A stretch of DNA of 64,000 nucleotides from contig CM039514.1 of NCBI GenBank assembly GCA_022432975.1, positions 10,213,519 to 10,277,518 of the forward strand. The letters run 5' to 3'. Origin of the DNA: Begonia masoniana. Its lineage: Eukaryota; Streptophyta; Magnoliopsida; Cucurbitales; Begoniaceae. Made by a program: the position numbers and the translations under genes. The first letter of the stretch is position 1. Each line of letters starts with the position of its first letter. The notes beneath the pieces are model-generated. The model searched no databases, had not been told where the DNA came from, and saw only the letters and a list, made by a program, of their open reading frames with translations. Positions 1 through 10,974 of the stretch are shown here, piece after piece.

Positions 1-2037
1 GACAACATACATTTCTCCTCTTTCCGGCGAAGAAATACTCTACATCATCCGGTCACTAAACGACAAGAAAACACTCACATCATCCGGTGAAGAAAATACA
101 CTTCATCCACCGGGCGCTAGACGACAAAATAACACTCACATCGCCCGGTATTGTAAATACCCGCATCATTCGGTGACTGTGCGACAAACGACTTAACTCT
201 TATCATCCGGCGAGCAAAACACTCGACATCACCGGATGACTAAAACACTCGACAACATCCGATAGACCTTAATCTTCACAGACTTCAAATTTCAATGACT
301 TAACATTCATACGTATAGAAAATTAGAGACTCGTTCAGAATAAACGTAGCGGAAAGACTTAAGCAAAACAGACCGTTCGATAATCCCTTAAAATTAATTC
401 CAGACTCAGAAGTTGACTCAGACAATACTAACACTATCCTACATAATTCCAGTTCTTGTATTCTTACTGACATAAGGAAGCAATAACCAGGGGTCATAAT
501 CGCCTCTCCAGTCCTGCACTGTCACATCGAGCATCCTCCAGCAACCAGCTTTAAATATCCTCTTTGAAATTAGTATCTTCACCTGTAGTCTCTTCGCCTA
601 CAACATAAGGTTTAACTATAAGCCTAATGCTTAGTAAGGAAAGCATGGTGACAGACATACATGAATGAACAAATTAAAGAAACATAAGTTCGTAAATCTT
701 TCTTCATTCATGCTCATTTTCATCATTTACATAGCATGTATTAAGGGAGGGAACGAGGGAGAAAGACAGGGCATATGATCATTGCCAACCGGGCAATCAT
801 AGTGACGACTAGCTCGGCCTCCACTAGTGAGAGAATTCGCGAGCCATACTTATCATCATCTCGGCCTCCACCAGTGGGAGAATTCACGAGCCATACTTAT
901 CATTACCTCGGCCTCCACCAGTGGGAGAATTCACGAGCCATACCTATCATTATCTCGGCCTCCACCAGTGGGAGAATTCACGAGCCATGCTTATCATCAA
1001 CTCGGCCTCCACCAGTGGGAGAATTCGTGAGCCATACATAAGCCTTGTGAACATGTCATAGTCATTTCCCCCATTCCGCGCTTAATCATGCTTACATTTG
1101 TTTTTCTTTCATATTCTTAACTTAATCATAAACGAGCACATAATGCATGGACACGAATTTTCACAGAGAAATATCATACTGTATGAACGAGTAGAACACC
1201 AGGTAACTTAACATCTTCCTGCTCAAATACTTCATATCATGGCAAACTACTAGTCAAAATCATCAGTTAAACATTTCAAAAATTTTTTTTTTCCTAGTAT
1301 CCTTATGGTGTAGGGCCCTAGTGGCCAGAAATCCTAATACATCCACTTACCTGGTCTCCTTAGCAATCTGAACCTTTTCTCTTCAACTTCTTCACCTAAA
1401 ACATGTGCATTACAGTAGTTAAATCAAAATCCTAAAACTCTACTCATAAATCATCCTAGGATCTATTAGTTAAAGTCATTCCCGAGTTTCCTTAGTCTAA
1501 TACTCAGTGTAGTCTGAAATCCCAAAAACAAGACCGACAGATTCGACTATTGATTAATCTAAAATGTCCAGAATCGATTCGGGAAATAACACTACAACTC
1601 TCAGATTTTAGATATCCTTATTATTAGTCGGCCATTGGAAAAGTCCAAAGCTACAATGCCAAGCAGAAGGTAGGGCTAATCAACTAACAGATAACTACAT
1701 TGACAAACTCATACCTCGGGCGTAGAGTATCCAGGAAATGGCGGGGAAAACCGGTCGTCGAAGGGAGATTGCTGGCAGGCGGGGTGCGAACTCGGGGAAA
1801 GAGAAATCGCCGAGAGTAGAAGATGTCGGCTACAGTGGCTTGAGTGAAATTTAAAACTTTTCCTTTTTCTTTATATACTGATCTCGACTTCCAATATTAC
1901 AATATTGCCACTCAACCTAGTTTAAAACCCACATGTAATTAATTAAACTTGTCATAAAATTATAAACCGCGAAGATTAAATATTCATGACCGTTAATATA
2001 GTTAGGAAAATTACCTAGTCGTATCTCGGGTGTTACA
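1..2037 (-). mobile_element. Gypsy A 5' LTR, partial (arm 1 copy)
   Basis: Mirror copy of 30112-32145. Read on the minus strand it starts TGTAACACCCGAGATACGAC at 2037, the same start as both LTRs of gypsy A. It is cut by the window edge. It contains the 47-bp minisatellite (about 806-1040) and, at 1-300, tandem CCGG-centred motifs including the 17-mer complement CCGGTCACTAAACGACA at 49-65. No protein-coding content is supported; short ORFs over the minisatellite are repeat translations. Confidence 0.85.
806..1040 (-). repeat. 47-bp minisatellite in LTR A (arm 1 copy)
   Basis: Five tandem units of about 47 bp, each containing GAATTC next to CTCGGCCTCCACCAGTGGGA. This is the mirror of the array at 31117-31335, and it lies inside the predicted LTR intron. 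Confidence 0.9.
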
Positions 2038-3444
2038 TCACCTGCTAACTCTTTACCTACATCATAAGATTTAACTATAAGCCTAATGCTTAGTAAGAAA
2101 TGCAACACTAACATGGATGCAGGAATGTATAATTTGGGAAATCACATGCTCGTAAGTCTTTTCTTGTTCATATCTTTGCTCGTAATCATCATTCATAGTC
2201 ATGGATCATATTCATCAATCATAGTCATGGATCATATTCATCATTCATAGTCATTGATCATATTCATCATTCGTAGTCATTGATCATATTCATCATTCGT
2301 AGTCATTGATCATATTCTTCATTTAAGTTGTGTGGATTAGGAGGAGATTTGTGCCGGTAAAGGGGGTTTGACAGTGAGAGTGCACATAGTTCCCTTGCGG
2401 GTCGTATCATGGTCCTTCTTTTGGACAGTGACATACGCCAAACCGCCCCCAACCCTCTCTTAATTCACGTTGCATAAGTTTTATATTCTTATCTTTTTCA
2501 TGCGAAGACATGCTCTTAAAACATTTTCATATGCATAAAACATTCATGATGCATGGACATGAAAATTCTTAAACCATCAAGCTACAGAACTGAGTACCAT
2601 TCGACATGAAACTTTACCACTGAGCTAATTATCAGCATATACAATAGACAGTAACATAAGGGAAACTTCTATTCATCATATGAGTTTCTACCTAGCATCC
2701 TTTGATGTAGGGTCCTAATGACCGAGAAACCCATTCATTCACTTACCTGGTCTCCTTAGCAATTTGAGCTCCTTCCTCTTCCAACTTCCTCACCTAAAAC
2801 ATTACATTGCAGTAGTTAAAACAAAATCCTATTAGTTCTAATCACAAGTCATCCTAGGATCTAATAGCTATAGTCACTCCCGAATCCTTAGTATAGTTCT
2901 CTGTGCAGTTTGAAATCCAAAACCCAGAACAGACAGATTCGATAAGCAATATCTCAGGGTTGTGTGTTTAATGTCCAAAATCGATTCGGAATGACATTAC
3001 TACATTCAGATTTTAAATATCCTTACTAATACTCGGCCATTGAAGAATCCAGAATCTCAACACATAGCTGAAACAGAGTTTAACGACTGAAAGATAGCTA
3101 CATTGTCAAACTCGTACCTCGAGCACAAAGTAGCCGAGAAGCAGCAAGGAAACCGATCGTCGAAGGAGGGATTTCCAGCTGACAGAGAGCGAGAGCTTGG
3201 GAGAGAAGAAATCGCCGGGAGTTGGGGATGTCGGCTACAGTGGTTTAAATGAGGTTTGAATCCTTTCCTTTTTCTTTAAATACTGGCCTCAATCCTCCAT
3301 TATTACAACTTTGCCACTCAACCTAGTTTAGATCCACATGTAATTAATTAAGCTTGACATAAAACCCTAAACCGTGAAGATTGAATATTCGTGACCGTTA
3401 ATACAGTTTAGGAAGTCACCTGGTTGAAGTTGTCCGGTGTTACA
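2038..3444 (-). mobile_element. LTR B fragment (arm 1 copy)
   Basis: Mirror of 28704-30111. On the minus strand it begins TGTAACACCGGACAACTTC at 3444, directly against copia integrase coding sequence, and is interrupted at 2037/2038 by LTR A. It is related to LTR A: both share the start TGTAACACC, TATTAACGGTCA(C/T)GAATATT shortly after, and the predicted intron signals. A tandem array of about 27-bp units (GATCATATTCATCATTC type) occupies about 2190-2325. Confidence 0.8.
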
Positions 3445-3991
3445 GTTGCTATTCGTAGTGATCATGGTGGAGAGTTTGAAAATGAGAAATTTGAACTTTT
3501 GTGCCTCAAAAATGGAATTGAACACAATTTCTCTTCCCCTAGAACCACTCAGCAAAATGGTGTTGTTGAGAGGAAGAATAGATCTCTCCAAGAGCTTGCT
3601 AGGACTATGCTTAATGAAAACTCTCTTCCTAAGTATTTCTAGGCTGAAGCTGTTGCAACAGCCTGTTATGTACTTAATCGGGTCTCAATAAGACCTATTC
3701 TTGAGAAAACTCCATATGAGCTCTGGAGTGGAAAAACTCCTTCTGTTAAATACTTTAGAGCCTTTGGTAGTAAGTGCTTCATTCTCAACACTAAGGATAA
3801 CTTAGGAAAATTCGATTCCAAATCTGATTTTGGAATTTTTCTTGGTTATTCTCTTACCAGTAAAGCATATAGGGTATTTAATAAGAGAACTCTAGTTGTG
3901 GAGGAATCAGTTCATGTCAACTTTGATGAAACCCCTCAACCCACAATCAATGTGGATGAGGATGATATTTTGGATAAAGAACTGGATTCCC
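3445..3991 (+). pseudogene. Copia integrase core, C-terminal part (arm 1 copy)
   Basis: This is the integrase catalytic core of the Sirevirus-like copia element. The frame shows IRSDHGGEFEN (second catalytic Asp region), TTQQNGVVERKNRSL (catalytic Glu region), and then the typical YELWSGKTPSVKYFRAFG and FLGYS segments. An in-frame TAG follows PKYF near 3640. The left end is cut by LTR B, and the right end by solo LTR E1 just after the 5-bp duplication TTCCC (3987-3991). It duplicates the arm 2 copy at 28157-28703. The upstream catalytic Asp of integrase is not in the window; it would lie in the gap region. Confidence 0.85.
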
Positions 3992-4980
3992 TGTAATATC
4001 CGGCCTGTACGGAATTTTATATTATAATATGTATTGGCATTTTTTTAAATATGTCAAATCAAACCCATTTTACAAAAAAAAAGCATAATTAAAATCCTAA
4101 CGATTAATAGGAATTTTAGGGAATTTACGGGATTTTTCGGAGTAATAACGCTATATTCCGAGTAATTAAGTTTCTCGTAATACAAAGGACGTTTTAGTAA
4201 AAATAGTAAACGAGGTCCGATTTGCGAACGGACAGTTTTAATAAATCTCAAATAATAAGTTGGACATATTAGTGAAATAAGAAAATTTGGAGAAACCGAA
4301 TCTTTAGCCGATTAACGAAACGAAGGACGAAACAAATAGAATTAAGTACTAAGGGTAAAATGGTAATTTGCAAAACCAAAATTTATAAATAACAAATTTC
4401 TCTCTTCTCTCCCTCACTTTCTCTTTTTCTTCCCTGGCGTTCACGAACAAGTGAGAACTTCCTCCCTCTCCCGCGACGAAGTTCTCCAATCTGACCTCCG
4501 TTCGTCCTCCAATCGTTCCGTTTTTTTCACGTTTTCTCCTCCAATCGACGCTCTAGGTATGATTCTATAGTTTTAGAGCATTAAATTCCGAGTTTCGTAG
4601 AGTTAAACCAATTAGGGTTCGTTAAGGGTTTCGATTAAAAACGAGATTTAGGATTCGAAATTTATAGATTTACTGTAATTAAGTATATTTTGAACGTATT
4701 GGACGTTATTGGGACGAATCTAATTGATTTAGGAAAAATATTAGAATTTGTGAAATTTTGAGATTTTAAGGAAAACTCGTAAATTGGGAATTGAGGTGCC
4801 GAGCGTAAATTGCTCGAATAAATAGCTCAATGAATTGGATTAGAACTTTAGGAAGTTTCCTTAGTTAAGGTTTTGTATATTTGGACGGTCGATAGCTTAA
4901 ATTAGTTTTAACATAAATGTTGTGCTTTGCTTCAGACAAACAACGCTCGTGGACGGAGCTTGAGCTGCTTTGGACACGAG

Positions 4981-5581
4981 GTAAGTTCTCGTGATCTTCT
5001 CTGGCCGATTGGCCTACACCGTACTTCGAAGTCGTCTCGAGGATTTTTGGTGACGCGTTTATTTACTCGCTTTAGTTTGGTAGTTAGGGTTCGATTGTCT
5101 TCTAGGTTGAATTCTATGTTTTGATGGTATGCTCTGCACGTATGTTTACTTTCTGTCATATTGAACTGTTCACGCATCACGTGTTTTAAAAGAACATAGA
5201 AAATGAATTTCTGCATGATGTTTTTAAGAGAATGACGATGTGGCCTGGAGAGGGGCACGACCTATTGTGGAGACCGATTACGGGTTTGTCACAATACAAC
5301 ATCTATTGCATACTCATACAGTTATACAGTTACAGGTCATGCGAAATGGGGCTCAGGCACGGCTGTACGTGTTGTAAGCGTGTACCCCCCCCCGTCTAGC
5401 TGGAAAGAGTAGTCCGACCGCAAGATGGGCTCTCTACGGTTAGGAGGCTGAGATCTCAGTGACACCACAGAGTAAAGATAAAGAAAATGCTGCATGATTT
5501 CTGAACTTATACGCATAGCATGCATGTACATTTACTAGAGCTTACTGAGATTTTTATCTCATAGATGTCTGTATGGTGTAG
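4981..5581 (+). other. Predicted leader intron in solo LTR E1 (arm 1)
   Basis: The donor is GAG|GTAAGTTC at 4981. A branch-like TACTGAG at 5543-5549 lies about 33 nt before the acceptor GGTGTAG|GTGA ending at 5581. The arm 2 copy (26558-27166) has the same sites and is 8 bp longer, matching the 8-bp difference in one C/G run. Confidence 0.5.
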
Positions 5582-6024
5582 GTGATTACGAGGAAACAGG
5601 TGAGAACGAGATTCCTCCTTCTGAGGCATGAGTCCAGTTGACGAAGGATGGCTGCGGTGGTGTGCTGGCGCAGTCGACGCTTACCTGACCCGTGGGGACG
5701 TATGTATAGATTTTGGGGTTTTTAGGATGTTTTGGATTGATGATTGTATAGACATTTTAGGATGTTTGGATCTGGTAGTTGATAGGTTTACGCTTTGAGG
5801 TTTTAAACGTTTTGAAAACCTGTTTTTATAAACTGCTTGGATGTTTTAAAAAAGGAGGAAAAGTATAATTTTAAATATACCCATGCAGTTTGTTTTCATA
5901 AAGTCTGACTACGTTTTGAGTTAAATGTTTGGACGATTATGAGGTGTTAAGTATGTTAATTGAGGATGAAATTGGAGATGTGTTAAAGTTGATGTGTGGA
6001 GGGAATAAATATTGAATGGAAGCT

Positions 6025-6265
6025 TTGCTCTCTGGAATCGGATTCCAGAGAGCTGATTGTTGATGAAATGCAAAGGCCAGCTCTCTGGAAGAAATTCCAG
6101 AGAGCTTGGCGAGCGATCGCTGGAGAAATGGCGATCGCTCGCTAGCCGGTGAAAATCGCCAAGGGCGATCGGACGCCGCGCGAGGGGCGCGAGGGGCGAA
6201 CGATCGCCCCTCGCCATTTTGTGCTTGGCGATCGATCGCCAGTTTTGGGCGATCGATCGCCGTTT
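6025..6265. repeat. Hairpins and CGATCG cluster in E1
   Basis: Two neighbouring inverted repeats use the same half-site CTCTCTGGAAT/ATTCCAGAGAG. They are followed by many GCGATCGC and GGCGATCGATCGCC palindromes in about 150 bp of GC-rich sequence, standing out from the AT-rich surroundings. A similar arrangement occurs in the LTR of gypsy D (58931-59060). Confidence 0.8.
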
Positions 6266-6505
6266 CCTTTTTGCTCGCCTCTTTCCGATTTTTCCCCTGG
6301 CCGATTGATAAATGTTTTTGTTATTTATATTTAATTGTTTTAAATTATTTAAGTTTTATTTAATTGGTTTAGGATATGTTTTAAACGATTTAAAAACTTA
6401 GATTTCAATTCCGATTTTGGTTTAATTCCGCCTAGAGTCATTTAAAGTTATATAGGGATAAAAAAAAATATACAGGAAATTGGGTACAGTATTAGGGTCA
6501 TGACA

Positions 6506-8272
6506 TTCCCTCTCCTTAGACAAGTCTACAGATCCCCTTCAAGTAGAAAAATCTTTAGAACTCTCTTCTACTTCTCTAGAAATCGTTCTTGTAAAAGATG
6601 AATCCACAGCTCTTCCTAGAGATTGGAAATACGTTAGAAACCATCCAATAGATGAAGTTTTAGGTGATCCTGCATTAGGAGTTAAGACTAGATCCTCTCT
6701 TAGGAATCTCTGTGCAAATGTGGCATTTATCTCTCAAGTAGAGCCTAAGAAGTTTGAGGAGGCCGAGATGATGAAAATTAGATTTTAGCTATGCAAGAGG
6801 AGCTAAATCAATTTGAAAGGAGCAAGGTATGGGAACTTGTTCCACGGCTAAAGGATCATCCCATTATTGGAACTAAATAGGTTTACAAGAACAAATTGGA
6901 TGAAAATGGGATTGTTGTAAGAAACAAAGCCAGATTAGTTGCTAAGGGTTACAATCAAGAAGAATGAATTGATTTTGAAGAAACCTTTGCACCTGTTGCT
7001 AGATTAGAATCAATTAGGATGCTCTTAGCCTATGCGTGCTATAAAAACTTCACACTCTTCCAAATGGATGTAAAGAGTGCGTTCTTAAATGGTTATATTC
7101 AGGAAGAAGTTTATGTAGAGCGGTCCCCTAGGATTTGAAGACTATGCAAAACCTGATCATGTGTATAGACTTAAGAAGGCTCTTTATGGACTTAAGCAGG
7201 CTCCTAGAACTTGGTATGATAGGTTGAAGAACTTTCTTGTGGAAAGGACATTTAAAAAGGGAAATTCTGATTAAACCCTATTTACCATGCAAAAGGACAA
7301 TGATATTTTATTAGTCCAGATCTATGTCGATGACATTATATTTGGATCAACTAATGTCACAATGTGTAATGAATTTTCCTCCCTCATGCAAAGTGAATTT
7401 GAAATGAGTATGATGGGGGAGTTAAAATTCTTCTTAGGTTTCCAGATTAGTCAATCTCCTGATGAAATTTTCTTCTATCAAGAAAAGTACATTAAGGAAC
7501 TTCTTAAGAAATTTGGATTAGAATCTTCTAATTCTTCCAAGACTCCCATGAGTACCACAACTAAATTGGATAAAGATGAAAAAAGAATTTGTGTTGATAT
7601 TAAGAAATATCGTGGTATGATTGGTTCATTGTTATATCTGACTGCAAGTAAGCCAGATATACTCTTTAGTGTTTGTCTATGTGCAAGATTCCAAGCTGCC
7701 CCTAAAGAATCCCACTTAAATGCTGTCAAGAGAATATTTAAATATTTGAGTGGAACTTGTGATCTTGGATTATGGTATCCTAAAGGCACTTCCTTTGATC
7801 TGATTGGATATTCAGATTTTGACTATGCTGTAGTCTAGTTGATAGGAAAAGCACCAGTGGAACATGTCAATTCCTTGGTGAATCTTTAGTTTCCTGGTAT
7901 TCTAAGAAACAAAATTCTGTTGCATTATCAACTGCTGAAAGTGAATATATTGCTGCTGGCAGTTGTTGTGCACAAATGCTGTGGATGAAACAGACATTGG
8001 AGGACTATAATCTGTTTTATAATAGGATTCCTATCCGGTGTGATAATACCAGTGCTATCAACATTTCCAAAAATCCCATCCAGCACTCTAGAACTAAGCA
8101 TGTTGATGTTAGATATCATTTCATAAGAGATCACGTTCAAAGGGGTGATATTTCTCTAGAATTTGTCAACTCTGTCGATTAATTAGCTGACATATTTACA
8201 AAATCTTTGGATGAAAAAACCTTCAATAATATAAGAATAAAGTTAGGTTTCATTCGGTCTGAGAAAAGCTAA
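6506..8272 (+). pseudogene. Copia reverse transcriptase and RNase H (arm 1 copy)
   Basis: Fragments of copia RT in order: [56 protein letters not shown], then the catalytic YVDDIIFG near 7325. RNase H follows, with LSTAESEYIAA (about 7930) and the C-terminal LADIFTKSLDE; the stop is at 8270-8272. It is broken by in-frame stops and frameshifts. Near 7126 this arm has one extra T that arm 2 lacks, which breaks the frame at [10 protein letters not shown]. It is a mirror of 23871-25630. Confidence 0.85.
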
Positions 8273-8606
8273 GTTTCTTCTTCTGTTGGAAATTCTGTTT
8301 GTGATAGAGCTGCTTGTGTTGTGAAGGCATCGGTAGCTGCAGATCTACCGATAGGCATCGGTAGATGCATATCTACCAGTAGATGCATATCTACCGATAG
8401 GCATCGGTTGATGAATTTTTAATCTGGCGACATGTGTGACCCATCCGGCGATATCGTCTTACACGTATATCTTCATCCCGTCAGGCGAAGCCCTCTTCCT
8501 TTTAAACTCTGTTTTTTCTCAGAGACGCTTCATTTTCGCGCTCTTTCAGAAAACCTCCCCCTTCAATTCTTTCTTCTCTCTAGGTTTTCCTTCTCGACTC
8601 GTTCAC
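8273..8606. repeat. Spacer with inverted CTACCGAT/ATCGGTAG motifs (arm 1)
   Basis: A non-coding stretch between copia pol and ORF3. Positions 8345-8364 read CTACCGATAGGCATCGGTAG, a near-perfect inverted repeat, and variants recur to 8408. The same CTACCGATAG core is repeated in the copia LTR and in the LTRs of gypsy C. Confidence 0.75.
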
Positions 8607-10660
8607 ATGGCTTCATCGTCTTTCGCTATTCCACAACCTGCTAGGAAGAAGGCAAAAATCTCAGCTCGTCCACCACGAGAGATTCCTCGTGGAACACAGT
8701 GGCCATCTTTCTTCTTTCTCTCTCAAGCTGCTGAGTTAAAGTACCATGACGACTATAAGTACAAATCTTTAATTCCCAGTCGTGGTATTTTCTTTGATGA
8801 CTTAGCTGGACTGGATATTGTAGAACCCTTGAAGGATCTCGGGTTATTAGGACTGTTTGATGTAGAATCCTTCTATTACCCGGAAGCCATCAGAATGTTT
8901 TATGCCAACCTGAGTTTTACCTCTGATCTTTCCTCTATAAAGAGCTTTGTGTATGGAAAGCATATAGAAATTACTCCACAGTCCATCAATGCCCTTCTGG
9001 AGTGCTCCCATTTAGATAGTTGTCCCTATCGGTATGATTCCAGCACTGAGCCTTCTTTCTTTGGCACCTCTGAGGGTCAACGTTTTCTACAGATTATAGC
9101 TCTTGACCCAAACCTTTCCCCTGATCATCTTAAGGGCAAACACCTGACCACAAGGGCCAGGTATTTCATTAAATGATAGGGTACAATATTGTCCCTAAAG
9201 GTGGTCACCATGACGAAGTGAGTGCAATGGAGGTTTTTGTCATGTTTGCACTGTACCACAAGACCCCCTTCAATCTAGGATTTATTGTTGTTCGTCGGAT
9301 GATTCAGGCTGTGTCTTCCAAAGCTACCTCTCTCCCCTACAACATGATCCTCATGAAGCTCTTTTCACAGCTTGATGTTGCTTTTCCAGAGGAAGAAGAT
9401 CCCTGCCGACTTCAACCTTCTAGCTATTATTCCAAAAACACTTTGAGTCGAATGGGGATCAAGAGAAATAGGAATGGTGAGTTTGTTCTGGATCAGACTA
9501 AGAAACGGGCTACTAAGGTAGCTGCTGTCAAGAAGGAAAGAGGAAACTGATTCTGGCTGATGAGTCCTCAACTCAAGAAGGCGGTGGTGATTCATAGATC
9601 CCTGCTTTTGATATTTCTCCTTCTCATTCTCTGGTGTCTCGCCCCCACCTTCCTTCACGGAATCCTGCTCCCTCCTCTCTAGCCCATATTGTTGAGGCAA
9701 TCTTAGCTCCTTTTCCTCCTAGTTTTCCTCCTCCTCCTCCACCTCCTACATTAGTGGCACAGTCCATTCTGTTCTATGTCCCCTCATTCTCTCCACCCTC
9801 TCCTCCATCTACACTCATGGTGACTTCTCTGCCTCCAACAGTCCCACCTATTTCTCCCGTCCACCAGGATATCCCACACCTTTCTCCTCAAGTCCACCCT
9901 GCTCTTCCAGTCCAACCCTCCACACCAATCCAACCAACCTCTGTTCCTCCCTCTCCCCTTACTTATCAAAGGAGATTTTCCATCAGTGAGGATCAGTTTA
10001 ATGCTTTGCAGTCTAGCATAGCCAGCTTAGGTACTGCCCTCACTTCTATTAAGGACAACATGGATAACAGCTGAGACAGATCAAATTGGACATGAGCATC
10101 GCTTTGGATACAGGTCTAGATCTGCTGTCTAAGAAAATGGACAGACATAAGGAAATTACCGCCCTAAATCATCAATCGCTCAAGTCTCAATTTGATGCTT
10201 TTCTACCGGGACCATCTAGCCCTCCTTCTTACCCGGAGGCTTGTTCAGAAGACCTCATACTTCCACTTTGCAGATCTGAGGTTATTGAAGACTCTGTTCG
10301 TTTAACACCTTAGCTCTTCAGGAGGCCGAACTCCAATTTCCTATTCCTGTTGTTCCTCCTGTTCGTGAGTCTTCACCTGAGCCAGCCAGTCCAATGGAAG
10401 TCTCTTATAATGGACCACCTGTCGAGCCATCATCCTCTGCTCCTCTCCTGGACCAATCTACCAGTATGGACTTAGTAGTCTCTCCAGACGCATCTCCACC
10501 TCCTCCTCCATGTCTGGACCTGGTAGTCTATCAAGCACCACTTCCTCATGATCTTGAATCCCTTCAAGCCCTCGTGGATGCTTACTTCTCCCCGCACCTT
10601 GATGTGGACTCATGGATCATCCATGCCTTTTGGAAGAAATTTTTAGATTTCTGTAAATAG
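8607..10660 (+). pseudogene. Copia ORF3 downstream of pol (arm 1 copy)
   Basis: A third ORF lying between RNase H and the 3' LTR, where Sirevirus env-like ORFs sit. It starts MASSSFAIPQPARKKAK. The N-terminal half (RGIFFDDLAGLDIVEPL, YPEAIRMFYANL, ITPQSINALLECSH) resembles the 'putative plant transposon protein' domain from memory. A proline-rich middle (about 9690-9960) follows, then a tail rich in charged residues. I see no transmembrane segment or signal peptide. Besides the lesions shared with arm 2, this arm has private 1-nt deletions near 9166, 9536 and 10307. Confidence 0.7.
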
Positions 10661-10974
10661 GAGATCTTTTTTATATACACTGTTTTTCTGATATTCATCT
10701 GTTTTGGTACACTGCTGTTTCTTTGAATTGTTGAATGCATTGTTTTTTTCTATTTCTCTGCTCATTGTTTTTGATAATGTCAATGGGGGAGAAAGTATTT
10801 GATTGATGATGTGGTTGAGAAATTAGATTGGATATGAAACCTTGATAACCTTGATATGATCTGTGTTTGAATTTGGAATGTATGCATATACTGTGGGGGA
10901 GCTAGGCTTATGGGGGAGAGTAGTGTTTAATCAAATTTATACTCATAGATTGTCATCATCAAAAAGGGAGAGAT
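10661..10974 (+). other. Copia 3' region with repeated polypurine tracts (arm 1)
   Basis: Non-coding. Several GGGGGAG-type purine tracts precede the 3' LTR: about 10785, 10894 and 10911, and the tract abutting the LTR, AAAAAGGGAGAGAT (about 10961-10974). The last is the expected plus-strand primer; the repeated upstream copies match what is reported for Sireviruses. Confidence 0.75.

Larger units (their letters stand above)
3992..6505 (+). mobile_element. Solo LTR E1 of a gypsy family (arm 1 copy)
   Basis: A 2514-bp insertion that starts TGTAATATCCGG, ends GGTCATGACA, and is flanked by perfect 5-bp duplications TTCCC (3987-3991 and 6506-6510) inside copia pol. There is no gag-pol, so it is a solo LTR left by LTR-LTR recombination. 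It carries a predicted intron (4981-5581), a C9 run near 5385, a pair of hairpins built on CTCTCTGGAAT/ATTCCAGAGAG (about 6025-6115), and a dense cluster of CGATCG palindromes (about 6110-6265). Short ORFs in it have no recognisable domains. Confidence 0.9.

Noticed and set aside
775..1041. ORFs of repeated SASTSGRIHEPYLS-like peptides (also at 31107-31373 and 41109-41460)
   Set aside because: Frames through the 47-bp minisatellite; the repeat unit, not the protein, is conserved, and it lies in the non-coding LTR.
4932..5258. 108-codon ORF on the minus strand of E1 (also at 26889-27215)
   Set aside because: Lies across the predicted LTR intron of a solo LTR, with no domain; probably chance.
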